DNA of 64,000 nucleotides. It comes from an uncultured Atopobium sp. Its GTDB lineage: Bacteria > Actinomycetota > Coriobacteriia > Coriobacteriales > Atopobiaceae. The position numbers were made by a program, and so were the translations under genes. Every line of letters starts with the position of its first letter. Positions within the stretch are counted from its first letter, which is position 1. Of this stretch, positions 31,926 to 40,756 are shown piece after piece. The stretch covers positions 1 to 64,000 of the forward strand of contig CAMXVQ010000001.1 in NCBI GenBank assembly GCA_947252455.1, read 5' to 3'. Below the pieces are notes generated by a model. The model was not told where the DNA came from. It worked only from the letters and a program-made list of their open reading frames with translations, and ran no database searches.

Positions 31926-34400
31926 TTACTCGTTATCTCCGCCCGTTGCTTTAGTTGCAGACAAAACCTCGGCAGAGTCCTTTGCGTCGTGCCATCTCCA
32001 ATCGGTAAAGGCTGGATGGTCATAGCCCTTATCTACCGCAAACTGGAACGCATCAGCGCGGAATTTCTCCCAAGCGTCAATCTGATCTTTCCATTTATTT
32101 GCATCAACCAAGCGCAAAGCATCTTGAGCCAAAGCCCAGCGATCCATATGATTTTGACGAACCATATCATACGGGGTGGTGGTAGAACCTTGCTCTTCGT
32201 ATCCGTGGACACAGAAGTTATCGTGATTTGGACGATTCCAAATCAAACGACGAATGCTGCCAGCATATGCATGGAATGCAAACAAAACGGGCTTATCAGC
32301 AGAGAAGAGTTTTACAAATTCCTCGTCAGAAATTGCTTGATCGTTTTCTTGTGCATTTTGAATCTTAAGAAGATCAACAACGTTTACAAAACGAACGTGA
32401 ACACCCAGCTTATCAAGCAGCTCAACGGCAGCAAGTGCTTCTTGCGTGGGTACGTCGCCACACGATGCAATGACAAGATCGGGCTCTTCTCCCTTTTGTA
32501 CGGTAGAAGCCCATTTCCACTCAACAACACCACGTTTAAGCTCTTCGCGCGCCTCGTCAAGCGTAACCCAGGTAGGAGCAGGTTGTTTACCAGCAAAAAT
32601 AGCGTTAAAGCAGTTGGTTGAGTTAAACGCACGCTCAGCAACGGCCAACAAAAGGTTTGCGTCAGCTGGGAAATAAATATTGGTGATCTGATCATTGTTA
32701 AAGCTCTTGTTAAGCATAATGTCCACAAAACCAGGGTCTTGGTGCGAGAATCCGTTGTGATCCTGACGCCAAACGTGGCTTGAAATCAAAAGGTTAATTC
32801 CCGAAATAGGGCGACGCCAAGGAATATGACGAACGCATGCTTCCAGCCACTTGCAGTGCTGATTGATCATGGAGTCCACTACGTGTACAAATGATTCGTA
32901 GCTCGACCAAATACCATTACGACCAGTTAATACATAACCCTCTAAAAGTCCTTCGCATTGGTGCTCAGAAAGCTGCTCAATAACATTTCCAACAGGAGCC
33001 ATGTGCTCGTCATTTTGAGGATCGGCGTTTATTTCGCCAAACCATTGTTTATCGGTTACACGATAGGACGGCTGTAAGCGGTTTGAAGCAGTTTCATCGG
33101 GTCCAAAAATACGGAACGAATCGCGGTTCTTGTTAATTACTTCGGCCGTAAAATCGCCTAACACACGTGTTGCCTCTACGGCACCGCAGCCATGGCCACC
33201 TTTTTCTACATCAACAGCAAAGTCTTTTGCGTCTGGGAGATCAAGGTTATGACGGAGCTTACCACCATTTGCGTTGGGGTTAGCACCAAGTCTTAAATCA
33301 CCTTGAGGCATAGCTGCAACAACATCACTCTTAATTGCACCGTTTTCGTCAAAAAGCTCTTCAGGTTTATAGGATTTCATCCAATTTTTCAAAACCTCAA
33401 AGTGAGCTTCGGTATCACGAGCAGATGCTAAAGGCACCTGATGAGCACGCCAAGAACCCTCGGTCTTTTTACCGTCTATATAAGCTGGGCATGTCCATCC
33501 TTTAGGAGTGCGGAACACGATCATAGGATACGCAGGACGAGCCTCTTCGCCTGCTTGCGCGCGCGTCTTAATATTGCAAATTTCATCGAATACCGTCTCA
33601 AGAAGGGCCGCAAAACGACGGTGAATAGATGAATGGTCTTCATCATCAAAACCAGCTGTAAACACATAGGGGTGATATCCCATACCGCGGAAGAATTCAT
33701 CGCGTTCTTCGCCACTAATACGCGACAAAATTGATGGGTTAGCAATTTTATAGCCGTTAAGATGTAAAATTGGCAACACAATACCGTCGGTTAGTGGATC
33801 AAGGAACTTGTTGGTTTGCCAGCTTGTTGCCAAAGGACCAGTTTCTGATTCGCCATCGCCTACTACAGCTACAGCCAATAGAGATGGATTGTCCAAAACA
33901 GCACCATACGCATGTGACAATACATAACCAAGCTCTCCGCCTTCATGAATAGAACCAGGCGTTTCGGGCGCATAGTGCGAAGGAATGCCTCCTGGATATG
34001 AGAATTGACGAAAGAACTTTTGCAAACCTGCTTCGTCTTTTGTAATACGCGGATAGGTTTCGGTGTATGTTCCGTCCAAAAGTGATTGCGCGGTACCAGC
34101 AGGTCCGCCGTGACCTGGTCCCATTAAGAAAACCGTATTTTGGTTGTGGTCATGAATAAGACGATTAACGTGGCCAAACAAAAAGTTTAAGCCTGGCGTG
34201 GTTCCCCAGTGGCCCACTAAACGATATTTGATATCGTCACGATTAAAATCACCCTTCATCAAGGGGTTACTGCGTAAATAAATTTGTCCAATAGACAAGT
34301 AATTAGCACAACGCCAATACTTATCAACAGCTTCAAGCTCTTCTTCAGATACAGATTTCCCGAGTTTATGCCACGGTGTACCCAATACCGGTTGACCCAT
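31926..34400 (-). CDS. xfp: xylulose-5-phosphate/fructose-6-phosphate phosphoketolase
   Basis: This 824-residue thiamine-diphosphate enzyme cleaves D-xylulose-5-P (and often fructose-6-P) to acetyl-P plus glyceraldehyde-3-P (or erythrose-4-P). The hallmark [20 protein letters not shown] and [19 protein letters not shown] lie in the N-terminal domain, and [14 protein letters not shown] is the TPP-binding motif. [20 protein letters not shown] and the C-terminal region are intact. AAGGAGG precedes the ATG. It lies just past the ula operon whose end product is xylulose-5-P, and a 15-bp dyad 41-55 bp upstream also occurs in the ulaG-ulaR region, so joint control is likely. Confidence 0.97.
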   Translation of the reverse strand: MGQPVLGTPWHKLGKSVSEEELEAVDKYWRCANYLSIGQIYLRSNPLMKGDFNRDDIKYRLVGHWGTTPGLNFLFGHVNRLIHDHNQNTVFLMGPGHGGPAGTAQSLLDGTYTETYPRITKDEAGLQKFFRQFSYPGGIPSHYAPETPGSIHEGGELGYVLSHAYGAVLDNPSLLAVAVVGDGESETGPLATSWQTNKFLDPLTDGIVLPILHLNGYKIANPSILSRISGEERDEFFRGMGYHPYVFTAGFDDEDHSSIHRRFAALLETVFDEICNIKTRAQAGEEARPAYPMIVFRTPKGWTCPAYIDGKKTEGSWRAHQVPLASARDTEAHFEVLKNWMKSYKPEELFDENGAIKSDVVAAMPQGDLRLGANPNANGGKLRHNLDLPDAKDFAVDVEKGGHGCGAVEATRVLGDFTAEVINKNRDSFRIFGPDETASNRLQPSYRVTDKQWFGEINADPQNDEHMAPVGNVIEQLSEHQCEGLLEGYVLTGRNGIWSSYESFVHVVDSMINQHCKWLEACVRHIPWRRPISGINLLISSHVWRQDHNGFSHQDPGFVDIMLNKSFNNDQITNIYFPADANLLLAVAERAFNSTNCFNAIFAGKQPAPTWVTLDEAREELKRGVVEWKWASTVQKGEEPDLVIASCGDVPTQEALAAVELLDKLGVHVRFVNVVDLLKIQNAQENDQAISDEEFVKLFSADKPVLFAFHAYAGSIRRLIWNRPNHDNFCVHGYEEQGSTTTPYDMVRQNHMDRWALAQDALRLVDANKWKDQIDAWEKFRADAFQFAVDKGYDHPAFTDWRWHDAKDSAEVLSATKATGGDNE

Positions 34401-34440
34401 ATTGTCCTCCTTATACTTTTTTACACATCTAACTCTAAGT

Positions 34441-34455
34441 GATAAAACGTTTTAC
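34441..34455 (-). promoter_or_regulatory. operator-like dyad upstream of xfp (copy 1)
   Basis: GATAAAACGTTTTAC, containing the perfect palindrome TAAAACGTTTTA with a central CG, the pattern of LacI-family operators. It lies 41-55 bp before the xfp start. The same 15 bp occur inverted at 40668-40682. Confidence 0.65.
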
Positions 34456-34520
34456 TAGTTGAAAGTTGTACGGTTTTTATCGATTTACATAATCCATTCA
34501 TAATAGATTTGCTCATAACA

Positions 34521-34550
34521 AAAAGGTGCCAAAACATTCTGGCACCTTTT
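34521..34550. terminator. bidirectional terminator between ulaF and xfp
   Basis: AAAAGGTGCC and GGCACCTTTT form a perfect 10-bp stem with a 10-base loop, with T-rich ends in both directions. It closes the ula operon upstream of the xfp promoter. Confidence 0.88.
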
Positions 34551-34620
34551 ATTTGCATATCCTCAACTACCACAATATTGCGGTGGAACACCAGCAGAAC
34601 AGCCTGCAATGCACAAGGTA

Positions 34621-35394
34621 CTAATGAGTGTCGCCAGGTTGTCCGTAATATGCATGAGCACCGTGTTTTCTAAAATAGTGCTTATCAAGATAATACTGAG
34701 GAATCGGCTCAAAAGGTTGCTCGCCCGCACTTGGACGCACGCGACCCATAAGATCTTCGGTGCGCTCAGCCATATCACAAACGGTTTCGATAACCTTACC
34801 CACCTCAACAGATTTCATAGGAGTGTTTCCCCATGAAAATGTTCCATGATTACGCACAAGAACGCCTGGTGTAGCAACAGGATCGATATTACGAGTCCTA
34901 AAGGTTTCTACAATGACCTTGCCTGTGTTCTCCTCGTACGCTTCTTCAACCTCTTGTTGAGTTAAATCGCGCGTGCACGGAATAGGGCCGTAAAAATTAT
35001 CTGCGTGCGTTGTTCCATATACCGGTACATCACGACCAGCCTGCGCCCATGCAGCGCCTTGAACGCTATGCGTGTGCGTAATAGCGTTGATTTGAGGAAA
35101 CTCTCTAAAGAGTACAACGTCTGTTGGCAAATCAGACGAAGGACGAAGACTGTGCTCGCCCAAAACACTGCCGTCCAGTGTTGTTACCACCATATCGGAA
35201 GGCTTCATAGTTTCGTAAGGTACACCACTAGGTTTAATGACAATAACGCCTAAATCGCGATTAACCTCAGCAACATTTCCCCAGGTAAGCGTAACTAATC
35301 CCAGCTCTGGCAAGCGACAATTTGCCGCGCAAACGCGCTCGCACATAGCTTCAACTTCGCGACAATGAAGCAACTCTTCGCTATTAAAACTCAT
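34621..35394 (-). CDS. ulaF: L-ribulose-5-phosphate 4-epimerase (UlaF/AraD type)
   Basis: The class II aldolase-fold enzyme converts L-ribulose-5-P to D-xylulose-5-P, the last step of ascorbate catabolism. LVTLTWGNVAEVNRDLGVIVIKPSGVPYETM is the substrate/phosphate-binding start, ITHTHSVQGAAWAQAG gives the two metal His residues, YGTTHADNFYGPIP the catalytic region, and VRNHGTFSWG a third metal His. I chose the ATG at 35394 with AAGGAGG upstream (257 residues); an upstream open stretch to 35484 lies inside ulaE. It overlaps the ulaE stop by 11 bp. Confidence 0.94.
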   Translation of the reverse strand: MSFNSEELLHCREVEAMCERVCAANCRLPELGLVTLTWGNVAEVNRDLGVIVIKPSGVPYETMKPSDMVVTTLDGSVLGEHSLRPSSDLPTDVVLFREFPQINAITHTHSVQGAAWAQAGRDVPVYGTTHADNFYGPIPCTRDLTQQEVEEAYEENTGKVIVETFRTRNIDPVATPGVLVRNHGTFSWGNTPMKSVEVGKVIETVCDMAERTEDLMGRVRPSAGEQPFEPIPQYYLDKHYFRKHGAHAYYGQPGDTH

Positions 35395-36241
35395 AGCCTG
35401 CCTCCTTGAAGATCGGCAAAGTATAAGCAAGTGCTTTCTTGATTTCTGCCTCAGGATCATCGGAGGTTTCGCTCCACATCTCAAGCATGAACGTTCCGTT
35501 ATATCCCAGGCGCTTTAAGGTTTTAAAGCAGCCCAAAAAGTCTACTTGACCCTCGCCAAAGGGAACATTTTTGAATTTCCCCTTAAAGGTATCAGTGACA
35601 TTAAGCGTATCTTTTACGTGAAGAGCTGCGATTTCATCGATACCTAATTCAAGCTCAGCTTCAACATCGTTTTCAGGCCATGCGTTCAAATTTCCAAGGT
35701 CGGGATATACCTGCAACCACGGAGAATGTATCTGCTTTTTAATTTTGTTGAACTTGGTAACCGAATTAATGAACGGATCGTCCATAATTTCGATCGAAAG
35801 CATCACTTGCTTTTCAGCAGCCATTGCAACAGCCTTTTGCAGGTTTTCCATAAAGTAAGCACGCGATGTAAGCGTCTTTGGCTCATAGTACACATCATAT
35901 CCAGCAAGCTGAATATTACGTATACCCAGATCAGAGGCCAAGTCTATGGCTTTTTTCATAATCTGTAAACCATGGCTACGCGTATCAGGATCGCTTGAAC
36001 CAAACGGAAAACGACGATGACCACTTAAACACATGGAATAAACCTTAAGGCCAACTTCGTATTCAGCATCGATAAGCTCTTTGCGCTCTTGCTTTGTCCA
36101 ATCAAGTCGAGCCAAACGCTCGTCAGTCTCGTCTACTGACATTTCTACAAAATTAAAGCCAAGTTTTTTTGCAAGTAAAAGACGATCTTTCCAAGAAACA
36201 TTCTTAGGCAAAGCCTTCTCATAAATGCCTAAATGTGCCAT
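35384..36241 (-). CDS. ulaE: L-xylulose/L-ribulose-5-phosphate 3-epimerase
   Basis: A 285-residue AP-endonuclease-2-like TIM barrel that interconverts L-xylulose-5-P and L-ribulose-5-P. LGIYEKALPKNVSWKDRL, GFNFVEMSVDETDERLARLDW and YSMCLSGHRRFPFGSSD match UlaE closely; the metal-binding Glu and His residues in MLSIEIMDDPF, VYPDLGNLNAW and ALHVKDT are present. It lies 46 bp after ulaD. The ribosome-binding site is weak. Confidence 0.95.
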   Translation of the reverse strand: MAHLGIYEKALPKNVSWKDRLLLAKKLGFNFVEMSVDETDERLARLDWTKQERKELIDAEYEVGLKVYSMCLSGHRRFPFGSSDPDTRSHGLQIMKKAIDLASDLGIRNIQLAGYDVYYEPKTLTSRAYFMENLQKAVAMAAEKQVMLSIEIMDDPFINSVTKFNKIKKQIHSPWLQVYPDLGNLNAWPENDVEAELELGIDEIAALHVKDTLNVTDTFKGKFKNVPFGEGQVDFLGCFKTLKRLGYNGTFMLEMWSETSDDPEAEIKKALAYTLPIFKEAGYEF

Positions 36242-36287
36242 ATTGCACGTCCAATCTCTTCATGACTCATTATGAGCGTATGGGTTA

Positions 36288-36926
36288 TTAGCCCCAAATT
36301 TCTTTAATCTTGTTTTGGAAGTCCACAGCAGCCTGACGAGGGTCTGGAGCCTGCGTAATACCACGGCCTGCAATAAAGGTGTATACAGGAATGCCACGGA
36401 ACAGCTCAAGTGTGTTGACATTCAAACCACCAGTTACCGATACCTTAAAGCCCATGTCACAAAGTTTCTTAATCTTGGTAAGGTCTTTTTCGCCCCAAGT
36501 TTGACCAGCAAGTAAAGCATCGCGGCTTTGGTGGTATACTGCCTGCTCAATTCCCGTATCAAGCCAGCCTTGAGCCTGCTCAAATGTCCAATCACCATAC
36601 AGCTCTACCTGAACAGCGTCAACCTCTTTAGCGGCTGCGGCCATGGTAGGAAGTGTTGCGCAACAAATGCATGTCATAAAGTTGGCACCACCGTCGTGAA
36701 CATTTTTAGCAACAGTTCCACCTGCGTCAGCACATTTAGGATCAGCAACAATCAGTTTGTTAGGATACATTGATCTAAAGCATTTGATAGCTTTTTGACC
36801 TTCTTGAAGAATAAGGATGGTTCCTACTTCCAAAATGTCTACTACGTCTCCAACTGCTTTAATGTCTGCCAATGCGCTTGGTAAATCATTGTGATCGCAA
36901 GCTATCTGAAGCATAGGTAATGCCAT
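36288..36926 (-). CDS. ulaD: 3-keto-L-gulonate-6-phosphate decarboxylase
   Basis: A 212-residue orotidine-decarboxylase-like enzyme that turns 3-keto-L-gulonate-6-P into L-xylulose-5-P plus CO2. ALADIKAVGDVVDILEVGT, LIVADPKCADAGGTVA (Asp/Lys catalytic pair of the suprafamily) and ISVTGGLN-like VSVTGGLNVNTLELF with YTFIAGRGIT match UlaD. Hexulose-6-phosphate synthase is a paralogue with similar motifs, but the ula context decides. AAAGGAG precedes the ATG. Confidence 0.94.
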   Translation of the reverse strand: MALPMLQIACDHNDLPSALADIKAVGDVVDILEVGTILILQEGQKAIKCFRSMYPNKLIVADPKCADAGGTVAKNVHDGGANFMTCICCATLPTMAAAAKEVDAVQVELYGDWTFEQAQGWLDTGIEQAVYHQSRDALLAGQTWGEKDLTKIKKLCDMGFKVSVTGGLNVNTLELFRGIPVYTFIAGRGITQAPDPRQAAVDFQNKIKEIWG

Positions 36927-36966
36927 AATTTACTCCTTTTGAGATTTCTTAATTTCTTGGTGTTAA

Positions 36967-37266
36967 TTAAAGATTTTTGCTCTTAAGATCGCTCTCTTCG
37001 ATGCGCTGTTTGCACTCGGGAACGCTCATAACATTGCGAACACCAATAACGGTAACGCCTTGTTTAGCAGCGTCGTCAAACATGTTTACAAAGTTAAGTG
37101 GTGTGAAAACAACATCGTAACTTTTAGCGGTGCTTTTACCCTCGGCAATAGAGGTGTGATTGCTTGCGGTAACCTTATATCCTAAAGCAGTAAGAGCCTT
37201 AGTGGCCGTTTGCAAAAGCATTAAAGAAGTTCCAGAACCATTAGCACAAGAAACCAAAACACGCAT
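36967..37266 (-). CDS. ulaB: PTS system ascorbate-specific IIB component
   Basis: A 99-residue IIB protein. MRVLVSCANGSGTSLMLLQ carries the phospho-accepting Cys7 in the P-loop. It takes phosphate from UlaC and passes it to ascorbate carried by UlaA. AGGAGG precedes the ATG. A terminator-like hairpin separates it from ulaA. Confidence 0.92.
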   Translation of the reverse strand: MRVLVSCANGSGTSLMLLQTATKALTALGYKVTASNHTSIAEGKSTAKSYDVVFTPLNFVNMFDDAAKQGVTVIGVRNVMSVPECKQRIEESDLKSKNL

Positions 37267-37309
37267 GATATCCTCCTAAAATAAACAGTGCGCGTATCAA
37301 ACGCAATTC

Positions 37310-37359
37310 AAACAAAAGCGCGTGCTCAGGTGCTCAACAAACACCCTATGAGCACGCAC
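37310..37359 (-). terminator. terminator-like hairpin between ulaA and ulaB
   Basis: On the minus strand GCGTGCTCA...GGGTG pairs with CACC-TGAGCACGC, with a stem of about 14 bp and a short bulge, followed by TTTTGTTT. It should lower ulaB-D-E-F transcription relative to ulaA, or protect the upstream mRNA end after processing. Confidence 0.78.
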
Positions 37360-37394
37360 TTAAATCAACACATACAAAGTAAAGACGCTAAAGC

Positions 37395-38870
37395 TTATGC
37401 CTTTTTGAATTCTGCTTTGTATTTTTCGTAATCCTCTACCTGCATAAAGTAACCCTTGGGGTTAGCACGGTATTGAAGCTGTGGAATAGCGAGCAGAACA
37501 ACGATAACAATTGCGATACCAACGAATGGAAGGTATTTCATAACGAGGGTTGCAACTGGCCATACCGTTGCCCAGTCGAGCATACCAAGGTATCCGCCGT
37601 ATGCAGCCAAACCAACCCAGCTTGCAAACAGTGCTGAGCCCAAAACTTGAACGATACCAGAAATGAAAGGCAGAACAAGTGCAGCTTTGTAACCACCACG
37701 GTTATTAGCAAATACACCAATAGCAGCGTTATCAAAGAAGACTGGAATAAAGCCTGCGATAACAATGGTTGGTGACTGGCAAATAATAAGAAGGGCAATG
37801 GTAATAAATTGTCCTACAGCACCAGCCAAGAAGCCGATAGTTGCAGCGTTTGGCGAACCAAAAGCAAAGGTTGCTGCAATATCGATACCAGGAACTGCAC
37901 CTGGAAGAATGGTATTAGAAATACCTTGGAAGCTCTCGGTAAGCTCGCCCACGAAGGTACGAACACCAAGTTGTAAGATTGCCAGATAAACAGCAAAGTA
38001 CAAACTGGTTTGAAGAATGTAGAAGAAGAAGTCATCTTCAGGTTTAAGTGCTTTAAGCGCAACAAGGTAATCCTTGCCTAAAACAGCCAAAATGATACCG
38101 AAGAACAAAAGCATCAAAATAGAAGTTGAAACCATGTTCTCGTTGAAGATTGAAAGCCAACCAGGAAGCTCAACATCTTCCATACGCTTAGGCTCTTTAC
38201 CATCTTTAGGCTTAAAGAGTTCTGCAACTTTAGCAAAGAACGTTAAACCAAACATCTGTTGGTGAGCAACGGCAAAGCCACCACCATCAGTTAAGTCTTG
38301 GCAAATACCAATGGTAAGGTTTGAACCTACAGCCCAGTACAGACCCAAGATAACTGACATGATTGCCAAGATTTCCCAGCGACCCATAAATGGATAGCAG
38401 AACAAAATAATCCAGAACGCAGTAGATGCTTGCTGAACTTGTACGTGACCTGTGGTAAAGATAGCACGAAGTTTAGTAAGTTTGTTAAAGCGAACAACAA
38501 TGATGTTGATAATAAATGCGAATAACAAAAGCAACATAACGTCGCCGAACATACGACCAAATGTTTCTTCAACACCTGCGGTTACTGCATTTTGACCAAA
38601 GTATGGATCGATAACCATTGCGCTTAAATTAAAGCGGTCTCTCAAACCAACCAAAATAGGACGGAAGTTTTTGACCAAGCCGCCTGAACCTACGCACAAA
38701 ATCAAGTATCCACATGTTGCCTTTAAAAAGCCTGCTAAGCATTCATACCAGGGCTTTTTAAGCAGGATATAACCGATCAGTACGATAAAACCAATCATAA
38801 ACTGCGGTTGAGTAAGAATATTTTTAGCAAAGAACGACCAACATGCTAATAAAATTCCTGGAATATCCAT
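37395..38870 (-). CDS. ulaA: PTS system ascorbate-specific IIC component
   Basis: A 491-residue membrane transporter of the UlaA family. LTQPQFMIGFIVLIGYILLKKPWYECLAGFLKATCGYLIL at the N terminus, ATGHVQVQQAST-like FTTGHVQVQQAS, and ILQLGVRTFVGELTESFQGISNTILPGAVPGIDIAA are typical of true UlaA. It lies in a complete ula operon, so L-ascorbate is the most likely substrate. AAGGAGG precedes the ATG. Confidence 0.95.
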   Translation of the reverse strand: MDIPGILLACWSFFAKNILTQPQFMIGFIVLIGYILLKKPWYECLAGFLKATCGYLILCVGSGGLVKNFRPILVGLRDRFNLSAMVIDPYFGQNAVTAGVEETFGRMFGDVMLLLLFAFIINIIVVRFNKLTKLRAIFTTGHVQVQQASTAFWIILFCYPFMGRWEILAIMSVILGLYWAVGSNLTIGICQDLTDGGGFAVAHQQMFGLTFFAKVAELFKPKDGKEPKRMEDVELPGWLSIFNENMVSTSILMLLFFGIILAVLGKDYLVALKALKPEDDFFFYILQTSLYFAVYLAILQLGVRTFVGELTESFQGISNTILPGAVPGIDIAATFAFGSPNAATIGFLAGAVGQFITIALLIICQSPTIVIAGFIPVFFDNAAIGVFANNRGGYKAALVLPFISGIVQVLGSALFASWVGLAAYGGYLGMLDWATVWPVATLVMKYLPFVGIAIVIVVLLAIPQLQYRANPKGYFMQVEDYEKYKAEFKKA

Positions 38871-38941
38871 TGTGCCTCCTTTGTCTTAAACGACGTATAT
38901 ACTCCTTTGCACCATTTGTGCAATTACCACCAATGTTAAAA

Positions 38942-39391
38942 CTACAAAAGCTTTTTGTAGTCTTCTAAAGAATGAGTAGCTTTAAGTTGCTCAACCTTTT
39001 CTTCGTCCATCAAAAGATCCATAAGACGCTGAATGTTTTTAAGATGTTCATCAGAGTCTTTTGCGGCAAGCGTAAAGAATAATTGTGCCTGCGGCTCCTC
39101 TTTTGTGGCAGGATCATAAAACGTAACAGGAGCTTCAAACTTAGTAAATGCGATTCCTGTTCCCAAAACTCCCGGAGCAGTTGCAAGCGCGTGTGGCATT
39201 GCAATGCCTGGAACTATAACAATATAAGGACCGTTGTCTACAACGTTTTGAACAATAGTATCAACATAGCTCGGCTCAATCATATGGTTGTCAAGCAAGG
39301 GCTTGCAGCTCATACGAATAGCTTCTTTCCAGTCTTGAGGCTGTTTTTCGGCGTAGTAAACAAGATTGTTATCATAAAAATATTTAAGCAT
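38942..39391 (-). CDS. ulaC: PTS system ascorbate-specific IIA component
   Basis: A 149-residue IIA protein. VIVPGIAMPHALATAPGVL carries the phospho-accepting His; DWKEAIRMSCKPLLDNHMIEPSYVDTI is the typical start of the SgaA/UlaC family. The ribosome-binding site is weak (GTGAG). It follows ulaG by 41 bp. Confidence 0.92.
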   Translation of the reverse strand: MLKYFYDNNLVYYAEKQPQDWKEAIRMSCKPLLDNHMIEPSYVDTIVQNVVDNGPYIVIVPGIAMPHALATAPGVLGTGIAFTKFEAPVTFYDPATKEEPQAQLFFTLAAKDSDEHLKNIQRLMDLLMDEEKVEQLKATHSLEDYKKLL

Positions 39392-39432
39392 TTCACACTC
39401 ACATCCGGTTGAAGTTCACGGTACGGCTCATC

Positions 39433-40497
39433 TTATAAGAATGCGTCATAAGGAAGATCAGTCTCATAATCAAACGCATCGTGGAAACCGCGGTCATACA
39501 TGTACTCCATGTGATCGGTGTCACCAGGATAGTCATAACGACCGCCAACTTGCCATACAAATGGCTTAAATTTGTACTGCATACGATCCTTACGATATTT
39601 CCAAAGCATAAGAATTTCTTTAGGATCGGCCATAAAGTTGGTCCAAATATCGTAGTGCGTAGGAATAATAACCTTGGTCTGAAGAGCTTCTCCAACTTTA
39701 AGAACATCAGAGGAGGTTAATTTATCGGTAATACCAATTGGGTTCTCGCCATATGCAACACAGGCAATATCAATCTTGTTTTCTTTACCGTGCTTTACAT
39801 ACATATTGGAGTAGTGAGAGTCACCTGCGTGGTAAACGTTACCACCGTCAGTTTTAACAAGGTAGTTAAGAGCAAGTTGATTCATATCACGAACAGGTTT
39901 GCCTTTAAGAGACTCATTAGGATCGTCTACGGTAAGCAACATGGTGCGGTCAAACGACTCAAGAGCCTTTACCTCAACATCTTTTACTTTAACGCTTTCA
40001 TTTGGATGAAGAACAACAATGCGCTCCGCAGGAACGCCCCATGCAATCCATTTGTCGGCAACGTCTTGTGGGCCTACAAAGGTAGCGTTAGGACAATTAC
40101 GTGTTACAACAGCAGCGGTTGTTTGATCAAGATGGTCTGAATGTGAGTGCGTTACGCATAAAACATCGATATCACGAACTGCAAATGGATCAATAACAAA
40201 CGGTTGATTACGACGATTGGGTTGTAAGTTGCGCACACCGCTCATGCGCATCATTTGATGGCCTTTTTTCATATGACCAGAGCCAATGGTTTGTTTTCCC
40301 GTTTGGTTCCACATATCAATGACAACATTAGTACCGTGGTCTGATTTAATCCAGATGCCCATGTTGCCCAACCACCACATAGACAGTGTTTTTTCTGGAA
40401 CTTTAGCCTGAGCTATCTCCTCGGTAAGCCATGTTCCCCACTCGGGAAATGTCTTATTGAGCCACGACTCCCTCGTAATCTCATCGATAGCACTCAT
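39433..40497 (-). CDS. ulaG: L-ascorbate-6-phosphate lactonase
   Basis: A metallo-beta-lactamase-fold enzyme that opens L-ascorbate-6-P to 3-keto-L-gulonate-6-P. LWWLGNMG-like MWWLGNMGIWIKSDHGTN is the strand start, VTHSHSDHLDQTTA is the HxHxDH metal site, and YHAGDSHYSNMYVKHGKE and IIPTHYDIWTNFM supply further ligands. With the ATG at 40497 (AAAGGA 6 bp upstream) it is 354 residues, the same as E. coli UlaG. First gene of the operon, divergent from the regulator. Confidence 0.96.
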   Translation of the reverse strand: MSAIDEITRESWLNKTFPEWGTWLTEEIAQAKVPEKTLSMWWLGNMGIWIKSDHGTNVVIDMWNQTGKQTIGSGHMKKGHQMMRMSGVRNLQPNRRNQPFVIDPFAVRDIDVLCVTHSHSDHLDQTTAAVVTRNCPNATFVGPQDVADKWIAWGVPAERIVVLHPNESVKVKDVEVKALESFDRTMLLTVDDPNESLKGKPVRDMNQLALNYLVKTDGGNVYHAGDSHYSNMYVKHGKENKIDIACVAYGENPIGITDKLTSSDVLKVGEALQTKVIIPTHYDIWTNFMADPKEILMLWKYRKDRMQYKFKPFVWQVGGRYDYPGDTDHMEYMYDRGFHDAFDYETDLPYDAFL

Positions 40498-40577
40498 ATA
40501 CATTCCTTTCTCTTGATGTAGTTAGTTCAATTATATGAACGTTTAAATATGCAGACAATGTGTTTTTATGTTTGTTT

Positions 40578-40593
40578 CAACCTTATATGGTTG
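40578..40593. promoter_or_regulatory. CAACC-TTATAT-GGTTG inverted repeat, candidate UlaR site
   Basis: A 16-bp dyad with perfect 5-bp arms plus symmetrical ATAT-like centre, 81-96 bp upstream of ulaG. It lies in the ulaG-ulaR divergent region (40498-40756) and is a candidate operator of the DeoR-type regulator. Confidence 0.4.
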
Positions 40594-40667
40594 TTTTATT
40601 CACAGTATTTATTGTTTACGAACTTTTTTCGCTCATAATAGAATTTATAAAACGCTCAAATGCAGAT

Positions 40668-40682
40668 GTAAAACGTTTTATC
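40668..40682 (+). promoter_or_regulatory. operator-like dyad upstream of the ula regulator (copy 2)
   Basis: GTAAAACGTTTTATC, the exact reverse complement of the 15-bp element upstream of xfp at 34441-34455. It lies 75-89 bp before the regulator start and about 170 bp before ulaG. The central CG suggests a LacI-family protein, possibly a CcpA-like global regulator, rather than the DeoR protein next to it. Confidence 0.6.
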
Positions 40683-40756
40683 ATCCAAAAAAGTTTTAAG
40701 TCTGAAAACCATATGAGTGATGCGACTCATGAATTGACGCAAGGATGGCGATACTC

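Noticed and set aside
31830..32621. Long plus-strand open frame of 263 codons
   Set aside because: It lies almost entirely antisense to xfp, has no recognisable domain or ribosome-binding site, and its composition mirrors the xfp coding frame.
36288..36926. Hexulose-6-phosphate synthase instead of UlaD
   Set aside because: The enzymes share a fold and motifs, but no 6-phospho-3-hexuloisomerase is nearby and all other ula genes flank it in order.
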